Of a stretch of DNA of 64,000 nucleotides, positions 36,594 through 44,990 are shown one piece after another. The DNA lies in NCBI GenBank assembly GCA_017303715.1, contig JAFLBZ010000010.1, forward strand, positions 1 to 64,000, written 5' to 3'. The first letter of the stretch is position 1. Each line of letters starts with the position of its first letter. A program made the position numbers and the translations under genes. The notes below the pieces were generated by a model. The model made no database searches, was not told where the DNA came from, and saw only the letters and a program-made list of their open reading frames with translations. Source of the stretch: Rhodothermia bacterium. GTDB lineage: Bacteria > Bacteroidota > Rhodothermia > Rhodothermales > UBA2364.

Positions 36594-37640
36594 ATGAAGC
36601 CACACGTTGTCAAATATGGCCTTGTTTACATCACACCCATGGTTGTTTTATACTCCCTTTGGGCTGCTGACTTCGGGTCCTATCTTGCGGTATTTACGCT
36701 TTTTGGTATTATTCCATTTTTGGAACTTTTTACGCAAGGTTCTACCGAAAACCTTTCCGCCATCGAAGAAGCAGTCGCAAGCCAAGACCGCACCTACGAT
36801 TACCTACTTTATGGTCTTGTTCCGCTACAATATCTGATCTTAGGGTATTTTTTATTCCAAATGGACACTCAAAACGTACCGTTATCTGTTCAAATTGGGA
36901 TGACCACCGCTTTTGGCATGGCATGCGGTGTATTGGGGATTAATGCTGCACACGAATTGGGTCACCGCGCTACCAGATACGAGCAGTTTATGAGCAAAGC
37001 CCTCTTGTTGACGACGCTCTACCTCCACTTTTTTATTGAACACAACCGAGGCCACCACAAAAGAGTCTCTACCGATGAAGACCCTGCCTCCAGCCGATAC
37101 GGGGAATCGGTGTATGCGTTTTATGTCAGAACCATTTGGGGAAGTTGGATTTCGGCGTGGCGGTTAGAAGCCCTTCGGCTCAAGAAGCGTAAACAATCTT
37201 TCTGGTCTTGGCACAACGAAATGCTGCGGTTTCAGGCATTACAATGCTTGTTTATTGGGTTCATTTATGCCTTCTTTGGGTGGGACGTCACTCTTTGGTT
37301 TTTAGGCGGGGCTGCGATTGGTTGCTTGCTCCTCGAAACAGTAAACTACATTGAGCATTATGGGCTTCGTCGCCAAAAAATCGGGGATCGCTACGAGAAA
37401 GTCTTACCCATTCATTCTTGGAACTCCAATCACCCCATTGGTCGTTTAGTCTTGTTGGAACTCTCCCGCCACTCCGATCACCACTACATTGCCAGTAGGA
37501 AGTACCAGCTTCTAAGACATTTTGATGACAGTCCGCAAATGCCTACCGGCTACCCTGGAATGATGTTGCTGGCCCTTATTCCACCGATTTGGTATTATGT
37601 CATGCACCAAAGAATCGCGCAACTCCATCCGTTGGCATAA
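36594..37640 (+). CDS. alkB: AlkB-type membrane di-iron alkane hydroxylase
   Basis: An integral-membrane fatty-acid-desaturase-superfamily hydroxylase. AlkB enzymes oxidise the terminal carbon of alkanes, using electrons from rubredoxin. All diagnostic boxes are present: HELGHR (120-125), EHNRGHHKRV (149-158), NYIEHYG (251-257) and SRHSDHH (291-297). Hydrophobic helices lie near 7-45, 72-90, 100-118, 135-150 and 215-250. At 348 residues it is slightly shorter than Pseudomonas AlkB. No typical rubredoxin or rubredoxin reductase gene is adjacent. Substrate range cannot be read from the sequence. Confidence 0.92.
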   Translation: MKPHVVKYGLVYITPMVVLYSLWAADFGSYLAVFTLFGIIPFLELFTQGSTENLSAIEEAVASQDRTYDYLLYGLVPLQYLILGYFLFQMDTQNVPLSVQIGMTTAFGMACGVLGINAAHELGHRATRYEQFMSKALLLTTLYLHFFIEHNRGHHKRVSTDEDPASSRYGESVYAFYVRTIWGSWISAWRLEALRLKKRKQSFWSWHNEMLRFQALQCLFIGFIYAFFGWDVTLWFLGGAAIGCLLLETVNYIEHYGLRRQKIGDRYEKVLPIHSWNSNHPIGRLVLLELSRHSDHHYIASRKYQLLRHFDDSPQMPTGYPGMMLLALIPPIWYYVMHQRIAQLHPLA

Positions 37641-37920
37641 TGTAAAGTTCACGCAAAAGATTTTCGTTTTTCCACAAGCGGGATCTCTTGCATCACGGTT
37701 GAGATATTTTTTTATCTGCAATAATATCCCTCCTTTTCTCCCTTTTTTTGAAGTCGCAAGTGCCGAAGCATCTTCACCCATCTTTTTCCTTACACCATGT
37801 ATAAATTTTACCTATGCATGGATGTTATCTTCTCTTACGATTTTGACAAAAATATTTTTATACCCTTCTTGTACTAAAGTTGTAAATCTCTTTTTTCTAG
37901 TAAAGACCTTGATTAGCATT

Positions 37921-38904
37921 ATGGAACTACACGCACAACAACCAGATACACCACATACAAATGGCATCCCTACTTCAGGCATTACAGAAGATGGAGTGCT
38001 ATTATCAGAAGCCGTTAACACACCAGAAGAAGCCATAACGCCTGCTTTTTGGGATGAAAAAATATCGCTCCGAGAACTCAAAAACCTACGTGATAAAGGC
38101 CAGTTGGAGTCATTTCTTACAAACCCTAATGCAAATGCCAAACGCATCTTGACCGATTTGAAGTATGAAGCAGAGCTTGAGCGGTTGCAAATTGAATTGG
38201 TCAAAATGCAGCGCTGGGTACAAGATCAAGGCATTCGCTTGGCCATATTATTTGAAGGCCGTGATGCAGCAGGCAAAGGTGGAACTATCCGACGATTTAC
38301 AGAACACCTCAATCCACGGGCCATGCGGGTGGTAGCCCTTAATAAACCCACGGAAGAAGAGCGTGGGCAATGGTACTTCCAGCGATACGTCCGCCAAGTC
38401 CCCAATCGGGGTGAGATTGTCTTTTTTGACCGGAGTTGGTACAACCGCGCAGTCGTAGAGCCAGTAAATGGTTTTTGTACGCAACAACAGTACGATATCT
38501 TTATGCAGCAAGTACCCGAATTCGAGCATATGTTATATGAAGATGGGCTACTGCTGATCAAATTCTGGTTTTCAATTACCAAAGAAGAACAACTTAAGCG
38601 CTTCCAATCTCGGATGGTTAATCCGTTAAAACAGTGGAAAATCAGTCCGGTGGACATGAAAGCACAAGACCAGTGGGATGACTATACAAAATATAAAGAA
38701 CTGATGTTTAGCAAAACGCACAATTCTTTCAGCCCTTGGATTATCGTAAAAGCGAACAACAAGCAAAAAGCACGGTTAGAAAGCATACGGTATGCCCTTT
38801 CTATTTTGCCTTATACCGGAAAAGAGGAAGCGGTGACTTCTTTAATGCCAGACCCCAACATCATTGCGCGTTATCATCGTCGGGTTCGCCAATTGGATCA
38901 CTAA
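37921..38904 (+). CDS. ppk2: Polyphosphate kinase 2 family protein
   Basis: A PPK2 enzyme that transfers phosphate between polyphosphate and nucleotides. Walker A is GRDAAGKG (113-120), Walker B FFDRSWY (168-174), and a lid-type Arg-rich segment lies between. The start is the ATG of MELHAQQ; the longer frame upstream (TTG start) translates sequence of no family character. The 327-residue product has an N-terminal extension of about 75 residues before the kinase core. In the upstream 280 bases, TTGACA at 37843-37848 has no -10 partner at normal spacing. A terminator follows. Whether the nucleotide acceptor is a mono- or diphosphate is open. Confidence 0.92.
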   Translation: MELHAQQPDTPHTNGIPTSGITEDGVLLSEAVNTPEEAITPAFWDEKISLRELKNLRDKGQLESFLTNPNANAKRILTDLKYEAELERLQIELVKMQRWVQDQGIRLAILFEGRDAAGKGGTIRRFTEHLNPRAMRVVALNKPTEEERGQWYFQRYVRQVPNRGEIVFFDRSWYNRAVVEPVNGFCTQQQYDIFMQQVPEFEHMLYEDGLLLIKFWFSITKEEQLKRFQSRMVNPLKQWKISPVDMKAQDQWDDYTKYKELMFSKTHNSFSPWIIVKANNKQKARLESIRYALSILPYTGKEEAVTSLMPDPNIIARYHRRVRQLDH

Positions 38905-38942
38905 ATTGGCACGATGAAATACGGTTTGTCTCCAAAACTTAA

Positions 38943-38970
38943 ACGCTCTGAAATCTCGGAGTGTTTTTTT
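38943..38970 (+). terminator. Rho-independent terminator of ppk2
   Basis: ACGCTCTG (38943-38950) pairs with CGGAGTGT (38957-38964), 8 bp with two G-T pairs, followed by a run of seven T (38964-38970). It lies between convergent genes. The reverse side also has T-rich sequence, so it may help end the hydrolase transcript. Confidence 0.85.
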
Positions 38971-39008
38971 CCTATGAACAGCCCCTTATAAACACAGTCC
39001 ACATTCCG

Positions 39009-39854
39009 TTATAGCTGTTTTTTCACAAAAAGAACAGTTCGCGAAGTCACGTCCAGCAAACTTTTGGGGAGTGGGAATACTTGTGGGAAGGAGCCGCCCA
39101 AACCATGTTGGCCAGATGCTTTAAAGAGAATGGGGCGTTGAGCAGCCATGTTGTGCAAATAAACCGCATGGGTAAACGGAACCACATTATCGTCCTCGGC
39201 ATGGGCGATGAGCCAAGGAACATCCACGAGTTCTTGGGCACGGCGAGGTAAATCCAAACGTGCTTTATGTTCGAGGGCATCCTCATAGAGTGCCCGCCCC
39301 ATCCGCATTTTTTGCCCTGTTCTATCGTTCATAATTTCGGTATAACCTTTTTGCTTCCAATCTTGCACCATATTGGGCTTGAACCGCTGGAAGAAATCCG
39401 CTATGCTATTCCACGTAACCAAACATTTTAGGTGTTTCTGTTGTTCTGCGGCGGTAACAATCGCAATTCCCCCACCACGAGAATGCCCCAAAAGCCCCAT
39501 ACGAGCAACCTCTAAGTGCCCACGACCGACTTGCCCCGTCCGAATCCCCGCGATCATGTCCGCAACATCGTCCAATTCACGGGAGAGGGTATTTTGCTCA
39601 AACAAGTCTAAACGGGTAAATTCCGTCATATCCGTCGCACCAATGCCATTATAGGACAGGTTAAATGCAACCGATGCTATACCTTCTTGTGCAAATTGTG
39701 CTGCGAGAACCGGCCAAAAACCCCAATCTTTGAATCCTTTAATCCCGTGTACAAAGACCATTACAGGGAATGGCCCTTTGCCATCGGGCACAGTAAGATC
39801 ACCAAAAAGTATATCTCCATGTCTGTTTAGCAGTTGGAACGGATATCGGTGCAT
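39009..39854 (-). CDS. Alpha/beta hydrolase, dienelactone-hydrolase-like
   Basis: 281 residues with no signal peptide. The nucleophile elbow is GHSRGG (123-128) with Ser125; Asp221 or Asp222 in HAEDDNVVPF and His250 in GQHGLGG complete a catalytic triad. The oxyanion-hole region is VHGIKGFKDWG (35-45). Such proteins are esterases or acyl-peptidase-like hydrolases, and the substrate is unknown. It starts 12 bases after the dsbD stop, so the two genes share a transcript. Confidence 0.85.
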   Translation of the reverse strand: MHRYPFQLLNRHGDILFGDLTVPDGKGPFPVMVFVHGIKGFKDWGFWPVLAAQFAQEGIASVAFNLSYNGIGATDMTEFTRLDLFEQNTLSRELDDVADMIAGIRTGQVGRGHLEVARMGLLGHSRGGGIAIVTAAEQQKHLKCLVTWNSIADFFQRFKPNMVQDWKQKGYTEIMNDRTGQKMRMGRALYEDALEHKARLDLPRRAQELVDVPWLIAHAEDDNVVPFTHAVYLHNMAAQRPILFKASGQHGLGGSFPQVFPLPKSLLDVTSRTVLFVKKQL

Positions 39855-39866
39855 GGGATTAGATAG

Positions 39867-42242
39867 TCAAGAAGTGGAATTTGAAGTCCCCTCTAAGAAG
39901 GCGATAAAGGTTTTTAGGTCGGCCAGCCCATTCCATTGGCGGAGCAATTTTCCATCCGGCGTCACGATGGCATAGGTTGGGAGTGCCACGGTACCCGTCA
40001 TGGCCAATTGATAATCTTGCAACGTCGGTCCTTCTGTATCGTCATCCGTGTAAAGTCTTAATAGAACAAAGTTTTTCTTTAGACGCAAGTCCACTTCTGA
40101 TTGCGGAAAGACACTGGCTTCCATCTGGCGGCAGTTGGTACACGTATAACCTGTAAAATCAATAAAAACAGGCTTTCCAGTAGTTTTTGCCATGGCATAC
40201 GCTTCAGTCTTTGCTTTTTCAGCGGGATGTCGGTCGTTTCCAATCCAGCCATGTTCGTCTTTCAGGGAGGCCATTTTGGTAGTTGACACCCTCTTCTGTG
40301 CTGAAACAAATGCGGGGGGCAAATATGGATCGAAGAGGGGTAAGGCAGCTCCGCTTATACCAGAAAACAAATACACCGATATACCAACAAAAAAGACTGC
40401 TCCAAGCCCACGAAAGAGCGAAATCCGAGCATCTGTAACGCTATGTGGCAACCGCAACCAGCCCAGCAGGAAGAGCGCTGCGAGCAAAAAGATCATCCCC
40501 GCCAATACAATGGCCATTGAGCGGGAAAGCAAAAACGTCCCCCAAACCAAATCGGCATTGGACAAAAACTTGATGGCTGCGGCCAATTCCACAAAGCCCA
40601 AGACCACTTTTACGGTATTCATCCATGAACCAGACTTGGGTAATGCAGTTAACCAATGCGGGAACATGGCAAATAAGATAAAGGGGAGCGCAAAGGTAAT
40701 GCTAAACGCCAACATACCCAGAACAGGCCAAGACCAACTGCCTTGCGTGGTTGCGGCCAATAAACCACCAACAAATGGTACGGTACAAGAAAATGACACC
40801 AGCGTAAGCGTAAATCCCATAAAAACAAGACCTAAATAGCCTTTATTTTCGTCGCCCTTCTGGTTAAAGTAGTTCAAGAGCGCATTTGGAATGGTCAATT
40901 CATAAAAGCCCAAAAGCGAGAAAGCAAATACGATAAATACAAGGCCAATAAAGAGGTTTACCCAAGGATTGGCCGCAACGGTTTGCGCACCCGCTGCCCC
41001 CGAAATGGCCGCCATCAAAAGACCTAATCCCGTAAATGTTCCTACAATGGCTAAGCCATAAACCAGCGCGGAGCGAATCGGGTTTTGGGTTCTGTGGGTG
41101 AAATAAGACACCGTAAGGGGGATCATCGGAAAAACGCACGGGGTAAGTAAAGCCGCCAAAGCTGCTCCAATAGCCAACAGCAAGAAGGCCCACAATCCGC
41201 CCGAAGTTGCTTGTTTAAGGGCATCGGTGGCCGCAATACCGCCTTGGTGATCGCCTTCGGGCAAGGCTTCCAGTTTTGCCCCCTTAGATGCTGTAACCGG
41301 AATCGAAACGCTAAAGTCCGACTGGCGGGGTACACAAACCGAGGCATTACAAATCATATAAAGCATTTTTCCGTCAAGAATCACTTCTCCTTTGGCATCA
41401 TTCGGAATGCGAAGCAGCGCCGTAAAATTCGCTTCGTTTGTCCATTGGCGTACTTTCGATTTAAAAACGGCATCATAAACTTCATGCGCGCCAGTTGGGC
41501 GTAGTGCGCCTTCTACCTTTATGCCAGAAGGAGTACTCATCTTGAGCCGTAGTGGATTTCCAGCGGGAGAATCCGGTGTGTACATCTTCCAATCTTTGGG
41601 AATCGCGGCCCGAAAATCCACTTGTAATAACCCCCCGCGTGCTACCGAAGTGTTTGCCGCTTGCCAATTCCAAATGATGTCTGGAGCGCTTGGCTTTGTC
41701 ACAACGGAATCTCGAACATTTTTCTTCGATAATTCGGTAGCAATTTCTGTTCGGACGGTATTTTCCGCTTTGGTAACCGCTCCTACCTCCACATTGGTCA
41801 TGAGCAAAATTTTCTTAACAGGCAAACACAACCGATCATTACAGGCCATATAGGCCACTTCCGCCGTAACCGCATGTGTACCGGAAGGCGCATCTGGACT
41901 TATTTCCAGCACCCCATCCACATTGGCCGTTTTATCCCATTGTAGCACATCAGACTCAAAATTGGGATCATACTTTTTGGCTTCACCTTTTTGCTGAAAT
42001 CCGCCTTTTAAGGTAAAAAAAGGTGGTAATTTGGTGAATTTCACCGACAAGGGACGTCCTGCCGGAGACCCCATTGCATAGACATGCCAGCCTTCTTCAA
42101 TATGCCCAATAAACTGCATCCGCACATCTTTTCCAGCAAAGGCCCGCGCTTTGTCTGGAATCAATTCCCATGTTACAACGGGCGTTTGTGCGGATAGAAA
42201 AACATTTGGAATAAACCAAAGGAGAAGGAAAAACTTTTTCAT
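39867..42242 (-). CDS. dsbD: Thiol:disulfide interchange protein DsbD
   Basis: Carries reducing power from cytoplasmic thioredoxin across the inner membrane to periplasmic thiol proteins. The 791 residues consist of a signal peptide, two consecutive DsbD-alpha-like immunoglobulin domains (about 25-160 and 190-320; two copies instead of one), and an eight-helix membrane domain (about 345-640). The membrane domain has the paired cysteines in LTPCVFPMIP and FSCTVPFVGG. A C-terminal thioredoxin-like domain holds the active site CTNC at 701-704. It lies between galM and the hydrolase gene. Confidence 0.93.
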   Translation of the reverse strand: MKKFFLLLWFIPNVFLSAQTPVVTWELIPDKARAFAGKDVRMQFIGHIEEGWHVYAMGSPAGRPLSVKFTKLPPFFTLKGGFQQKGEAKKYDPNFESDVLQWDKTANVDGVLEISPDAPSGTHAVTAEVAYMACNDRLCLPVKKILLMTNVEVGAVTKAENTVRTEIATELSKKNVRDSVVTKPSAPDIIWNWQAANTSVARGGLLQVDFRAAIPKDWKMYTPDSPAGNPLRLKMSTPSGIKVEGALRPTGAHEVYDAVFKSKVRQWTNEANFTALLRIPNDAKGEVILDGKMLYMICNASVCVPRQSDFSVSIPVTASKGAKLEALPEGDHQGGIAATDALKQATSGGLWAFLLLAIGAALAALLTPCVFPMIPLTVSYFTHRTQNPIRSALVYGLAIVGTFTGLGLLMAAISGAAGAQTVAANPWVNLFIGLVFIVFAFSLLGFYELTIPNALLNYFNQKGDENKGYLGLVFMGFTLTLVSFSCTVPFVGGLLAATTQGSWSWPVLGMLAFSITFALPFILFAMFPHWLTALPKSGSWMNTVKVVLGFVELAAAIKFLSNADLVWGTFLLSRSMAIVLAGMIFLLAALFLLGWLRLPHSVTDARISLFRGLGAVFFVGISVYLFSGISGAALPLFDPYLPPAFVSAQKRVSTTKMASLKDEHGWIGNDRHPAEKAKTEAYAMAKTTGKPVFIDFTGYTCTNCRQMEASVFPQSEVDLRLKKNFVLLRLYTDDDTEGPTLQDYQLAMTGTVALPTYAIVTPDGKLLRQWNGLADLKTFIAFLEGTSNSTS

Positions 42243-42340
42243 GAATCAACCATCCATATTACAAAACAACATTAACCCCACATGCTGAAAGAGGTTGCCT
42301 CTTTGGTAATTCTTGACCACTTGTTCTAACAAGTTACAAC

Positions 42341-43405
42341 TTACCAATTAAAACGCCAAATGGTTTCTTGGCGATAGGGTTGTTCTGGCGTGATGAAAAT
42401 GGAAGGGAAGTGGGTTTGGTTGGGCGAATCCGGAAAAAACTGGGTTTCGAGGCTAATACCAGCGTGTTTCAGATAATTCACCCCATTCCATCCACACTGC
42501 GAGCCATCCAAGAAATTTCCAGTATAGCATTGAAGACCCGGATAGGTAGTGAAAACGTCTAAATTGCGCCCTGAGGTCTTTTCAAATAACGTTGCTGCAA
42601 ACCAAGGCGAATACGCTTCCTCTTGTAATACAAAACAGTGGTCTAATCCGTCTGCCAACTTTAGTTGTTCATCGGGCAAAAAGATTCGTTTTCCAATTTT
42701 GCGGGGCTTGGTAAAGTCGAATGGTGTATCACCAATGTCCATAAACGAACCATCGGGCACATAAGCCTCGTTCAACGGCAAAAAATGGGTTGCACGTATA
42801 AAGAGCTTATGCGTTTCTACACTTGTCTTTCCACCATCTTTTAGGTTAAAATAAGCATGATTGGTAATATTGACAGGTGTCTCTTGATCTGAGGTGGCCT
42901 CATACACCATGCGCAGTGTTTTACCCAATAAGACATAACGAACCGACACAATTACATTCCCCGGATAACCTTCTGCGCCATCCATACATTGGTATCGAAA
43001 AACCACGCCAGCAGCATGTGCGGTCTCGAATGGGAAAGCTTCCCACAATCTTTTACTCCAACCAAGATTTCCGCCGTGTAAATGGGTATTGCCTACATTT
43101 CTTGTCAACTCATATCGCTTTCCAGATTTCCAGTAACGAGCATCCCTTATTCTCCCAGCAACACGCCCTATTGTAGCACCTAAATAATAGGGATCATTAA
43201 GGTATCCTTCCAAGTTTTCATAACCCAACACCACGTCCCCGACGTCATTATTTTTGTCTGGAACCAGTACCCGCATAACCGTAGCCCCCCAGTCCGTAAG
43301 CCAGACCTCAACGCCGTAAGGTGAAACAAGTTTATAACAGGTCACAACGCGTCCATCGGGTAAATTTCCCAAAATAGCAGTAGAATAGCGGCTTTTCTCG
43401 TACAT
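42341..43405 (-). CDS. galM: Aldose 1-epimerase (galactose mutarotase)
   Basis: Interconverts alpha and beta anomers of galactose, glucose and related sugars. The 354 residues show the family pattern: NTHLHGG near 103-109, the catalytic His in NITNHAYFNL near 185 and the C-terminal SLETQFFPDSPN block near 319-330. It is cytoplasmic and lacks a signal peptide. It ends 98 bases before dsbD on the same strand and is divergent from the haloperoxidase gene. No other sugar genes are near. Confidence 0.93.
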   Translation of the reverse strand: MYEKSRYSTAILGNLPDGRVVTCYKLVSPYGVEVWLTDWGATVMRVLVPDKNNDVGDVVLGYENLEGYLNDPYYLGATIGRVAGRIRDARYWKSGKRYELTRNVGNTHLHGGNLGWSKRLWEAFPFETAHAAGVVFRYQCMDGAEGYPGNVIVSVRYVLLGKTLRMVYEATSDQETPVNITNHAYFNLKDGGKTSVETHKLFIRATHFLPLNEAYVPDGSFMDIGDTPFDFTKPRKIGKRIFLPDEQLKLADGLDHCFVLQEEAYSPWFAATLFEKTSGRNLDVFTTYPGLQCYTGNFLDGSQCGWNGVNYLKHAGISLETQFFPDSPNQTHFPSIFITPEQPYRQETIWRFNW

Positions 43406-43515
43406 GACGTTTCGTTTTTTTTCTTAACGACACCAATTCCATTTGGTTCTTCATTTGGAATCCGAATTACAACAAAGTAGCTTTTACAAAAAAAGAACCA
43501 CTTTCCCCAACTGTA

Positions 43516-44844
43516 ATGAAGACATTCGTTTTTTTCCTGCTTGTACTCTTAGCCCCGCCCCCCCAAGCCACAGCCCAAAATCGCCCAACGAAAGCCAAAC
43601 TAAACCAGCAGCGCTTGCTGATGCACCAAAGTGTTCATGCCCTGACGGAAACCATCGTACACGACATTTTTTCGCCTCCGGTGGCAAGTCGGGCGTATGC
43701 TTATGCAATGGTGGCCTTATACGAAGGTATTCACCATGAAGACCCCACCTATCGGAGCTTGGTAGGACAGATTAAGACGCTCCCACAAATGCCACAGCCA
43801 CAAGCCAACCAAACCTACAACTGGCTATTGGTGGGCACTCACGCCTTTTTTGAAACCGCTGGAAAGTTTGTATTTACCACCTCCATGCTCGCCGAAAAAC
43901 GCCAAACGGTGATGGCAAACTATACAACACTTAAAATTCCAGATGATGTAGCTGAACGCTCAAAACAGTTGGGAAAGGAGATCGCAGCGGCAGTTGTGGC
44001 TTGGTCTAAAACCGATAACTATGCCCAAACCCGTTCTATGCGCCGCTACGACGTCAAAAAAGGGGAAGACAAATGGCAGCTCACACCTCCCAATTATGTA
44101 GCCGCCTTAGAACCAAATTGGGGACAAATACGTCCGTTTGTAATGGACTCCAGCGCCCAATTTCGCGTCGCGCCCCCCCTTCAACTTGACATGACGCCCG
44201 GCTCCACTTACCACGCCGCTTTGATGCAGGTTTACAATACCACGATAAAACTTACTACAGAACAAAAGTGGATCGCGGATTTTTGGGACGACAACCCTTC
44301 CTCGATCCAATATCATGGCCATCTCGCCATTGCAATAAAAAAAATATCGCCACCTGCACATTGGATTGGCATTACCGAAATGGCAACCAATACCCAAAAA
44401 AGCACTCCCGTACAGACGGCTGCAGCGTATTGCTTGGTAGCTCTTGCCCTCGCAGATGGCTTTATCGCCAGTTGGGAGCAAAAATACCACGACGAATTTG
44501 TTCGGCCCATTACCATCATCCGAAAACACATTAGCCCCGAATGGGAGCCGCGCATACAGACCCCCCCTTTTCCAGAGCATACCAGCGGCCACAGTGTGAT
44601 TTCGATGGCGGCAGCCTCGGTATTAACGCATTTCTTTGGCAAAAACTTTCGCTTCACCGACCGTTCAGAGGAATCTTATGGCATTAAGCCACGTACCTTC
44701 CGCTCCTTTGAAGAGGCTGCTACCGAGGCAGGCATTAGCCGACTATACGGAGGAATCCACTACTTACACGCCATTACAGAAGGCAAAAAACAAGGCGAAT
44801 TGGTCGGAAAAAATATCACTGCCCGCCTTTCTTTGCGGAAATAG
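43516..44844 (+). CDS. Secreted vanadium-dependent haloperoxidase-family protein (PAP2 fold)
   Basis: 442 residues with a signal peptide (hydrophobic 4-18, cleavage after ATA-Q). The C-terminal half carries the vanadate/phosphate site: Lys323, Arg330, Ser357-Gly358-His359 (SGHS), Arg409 and His415. The Lys-Arg (7) and Arg-His (6) spacings equal those of fungal vanadium chloroperoxidase. Such enzymes oxidise halides with peroxide, but the same fold and residues also serve acid phosphatases, so activity must be tested. It is exported. It stands alone between galM (divergent) and the FG-GAP gene (convergent). Confidence 0.88.
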   Translation: MKTFVFFLLVLLAPPPQATAQNRPTKAKLNQQRLLMHQSVHALTETIVHDIFSPPVASRAYAYAMVALYEGIHHEDPTYRSLVGQIKTLPQMPQPQANQTYNWLLVGTHAFFETAGKFVFTTSMLAEKRQTVMANYTTLKIPDDVAERSKQLGKEIAAAVVAWSKTDNYAQTRSMRRYDVKKGEDKWQLTPPNYVAALEPNWGQIRPFVMDSSAQFRVAPPLQLDMTPGSTYHAALMQVYNTTIKLTTEQKWIADFWDDNPSSIQYHGHLAIAIKKISPPAHWIGITEMATNTQKSTPVQTAAAYCLVALALADGFIASWEQKYHDEFVRPITIIRKHISPEWEPRIQTPPFPEHTSGHSVISMAAASVLTHFFGKNFRFTDRSEESYGIKPRTFRSFEEAATEAGISRLYGGIHYLHAITEGKKQGELVGKNITARLSLRK

Positions 44845-44881
44845 TGCGTTATCAAATACCTAATGCGCTGCATAATTCCTC

Positions 44882-44910
44882 CGGATCATCCCCGCGTGTG
44901 GGGGGAATTG
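44882..44910 (+). repeat. Solitary sequence resembling a type I-E CRISPR repeat
   Basis: This 29-base stretch contains GGATCATCCCCGCGTGTG and then GGGGGGAATTG. It closely resembles the GGATCATCCCCGCG...CGGGGAACAC type of I-E repeats, including the CCCC-loop-GGGG hairpin (90-93 with 100-103 of this block). No second copy lies within a repeat-spacer distance on either side and no cas gene is present. It could instead be a plain hairpin between convergent genes. Confidence 0.35.
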
Positions 44911-44990
44911 GGAATGGTTTTTGAAATAATTTATTGACCGTCTCCTATAGTTTATCTGGCTTTGGGTAAAATCGGCATAAATAAAACTTT

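Noticed and set aside
37597-37920. Longer reading frame before ppk2
   Set aside because: The start would be TTG overlapping the alkB end and the extension is cysteine- and phenylalanine-rich sequence unlike PPK2; the ATG at 37921 is preferred.
44845-44990. A CRISPR array in this gap
   Set aside because: Only one repeat-like unit is present, with no second copy at repeat-spacer distance and no cas genes.
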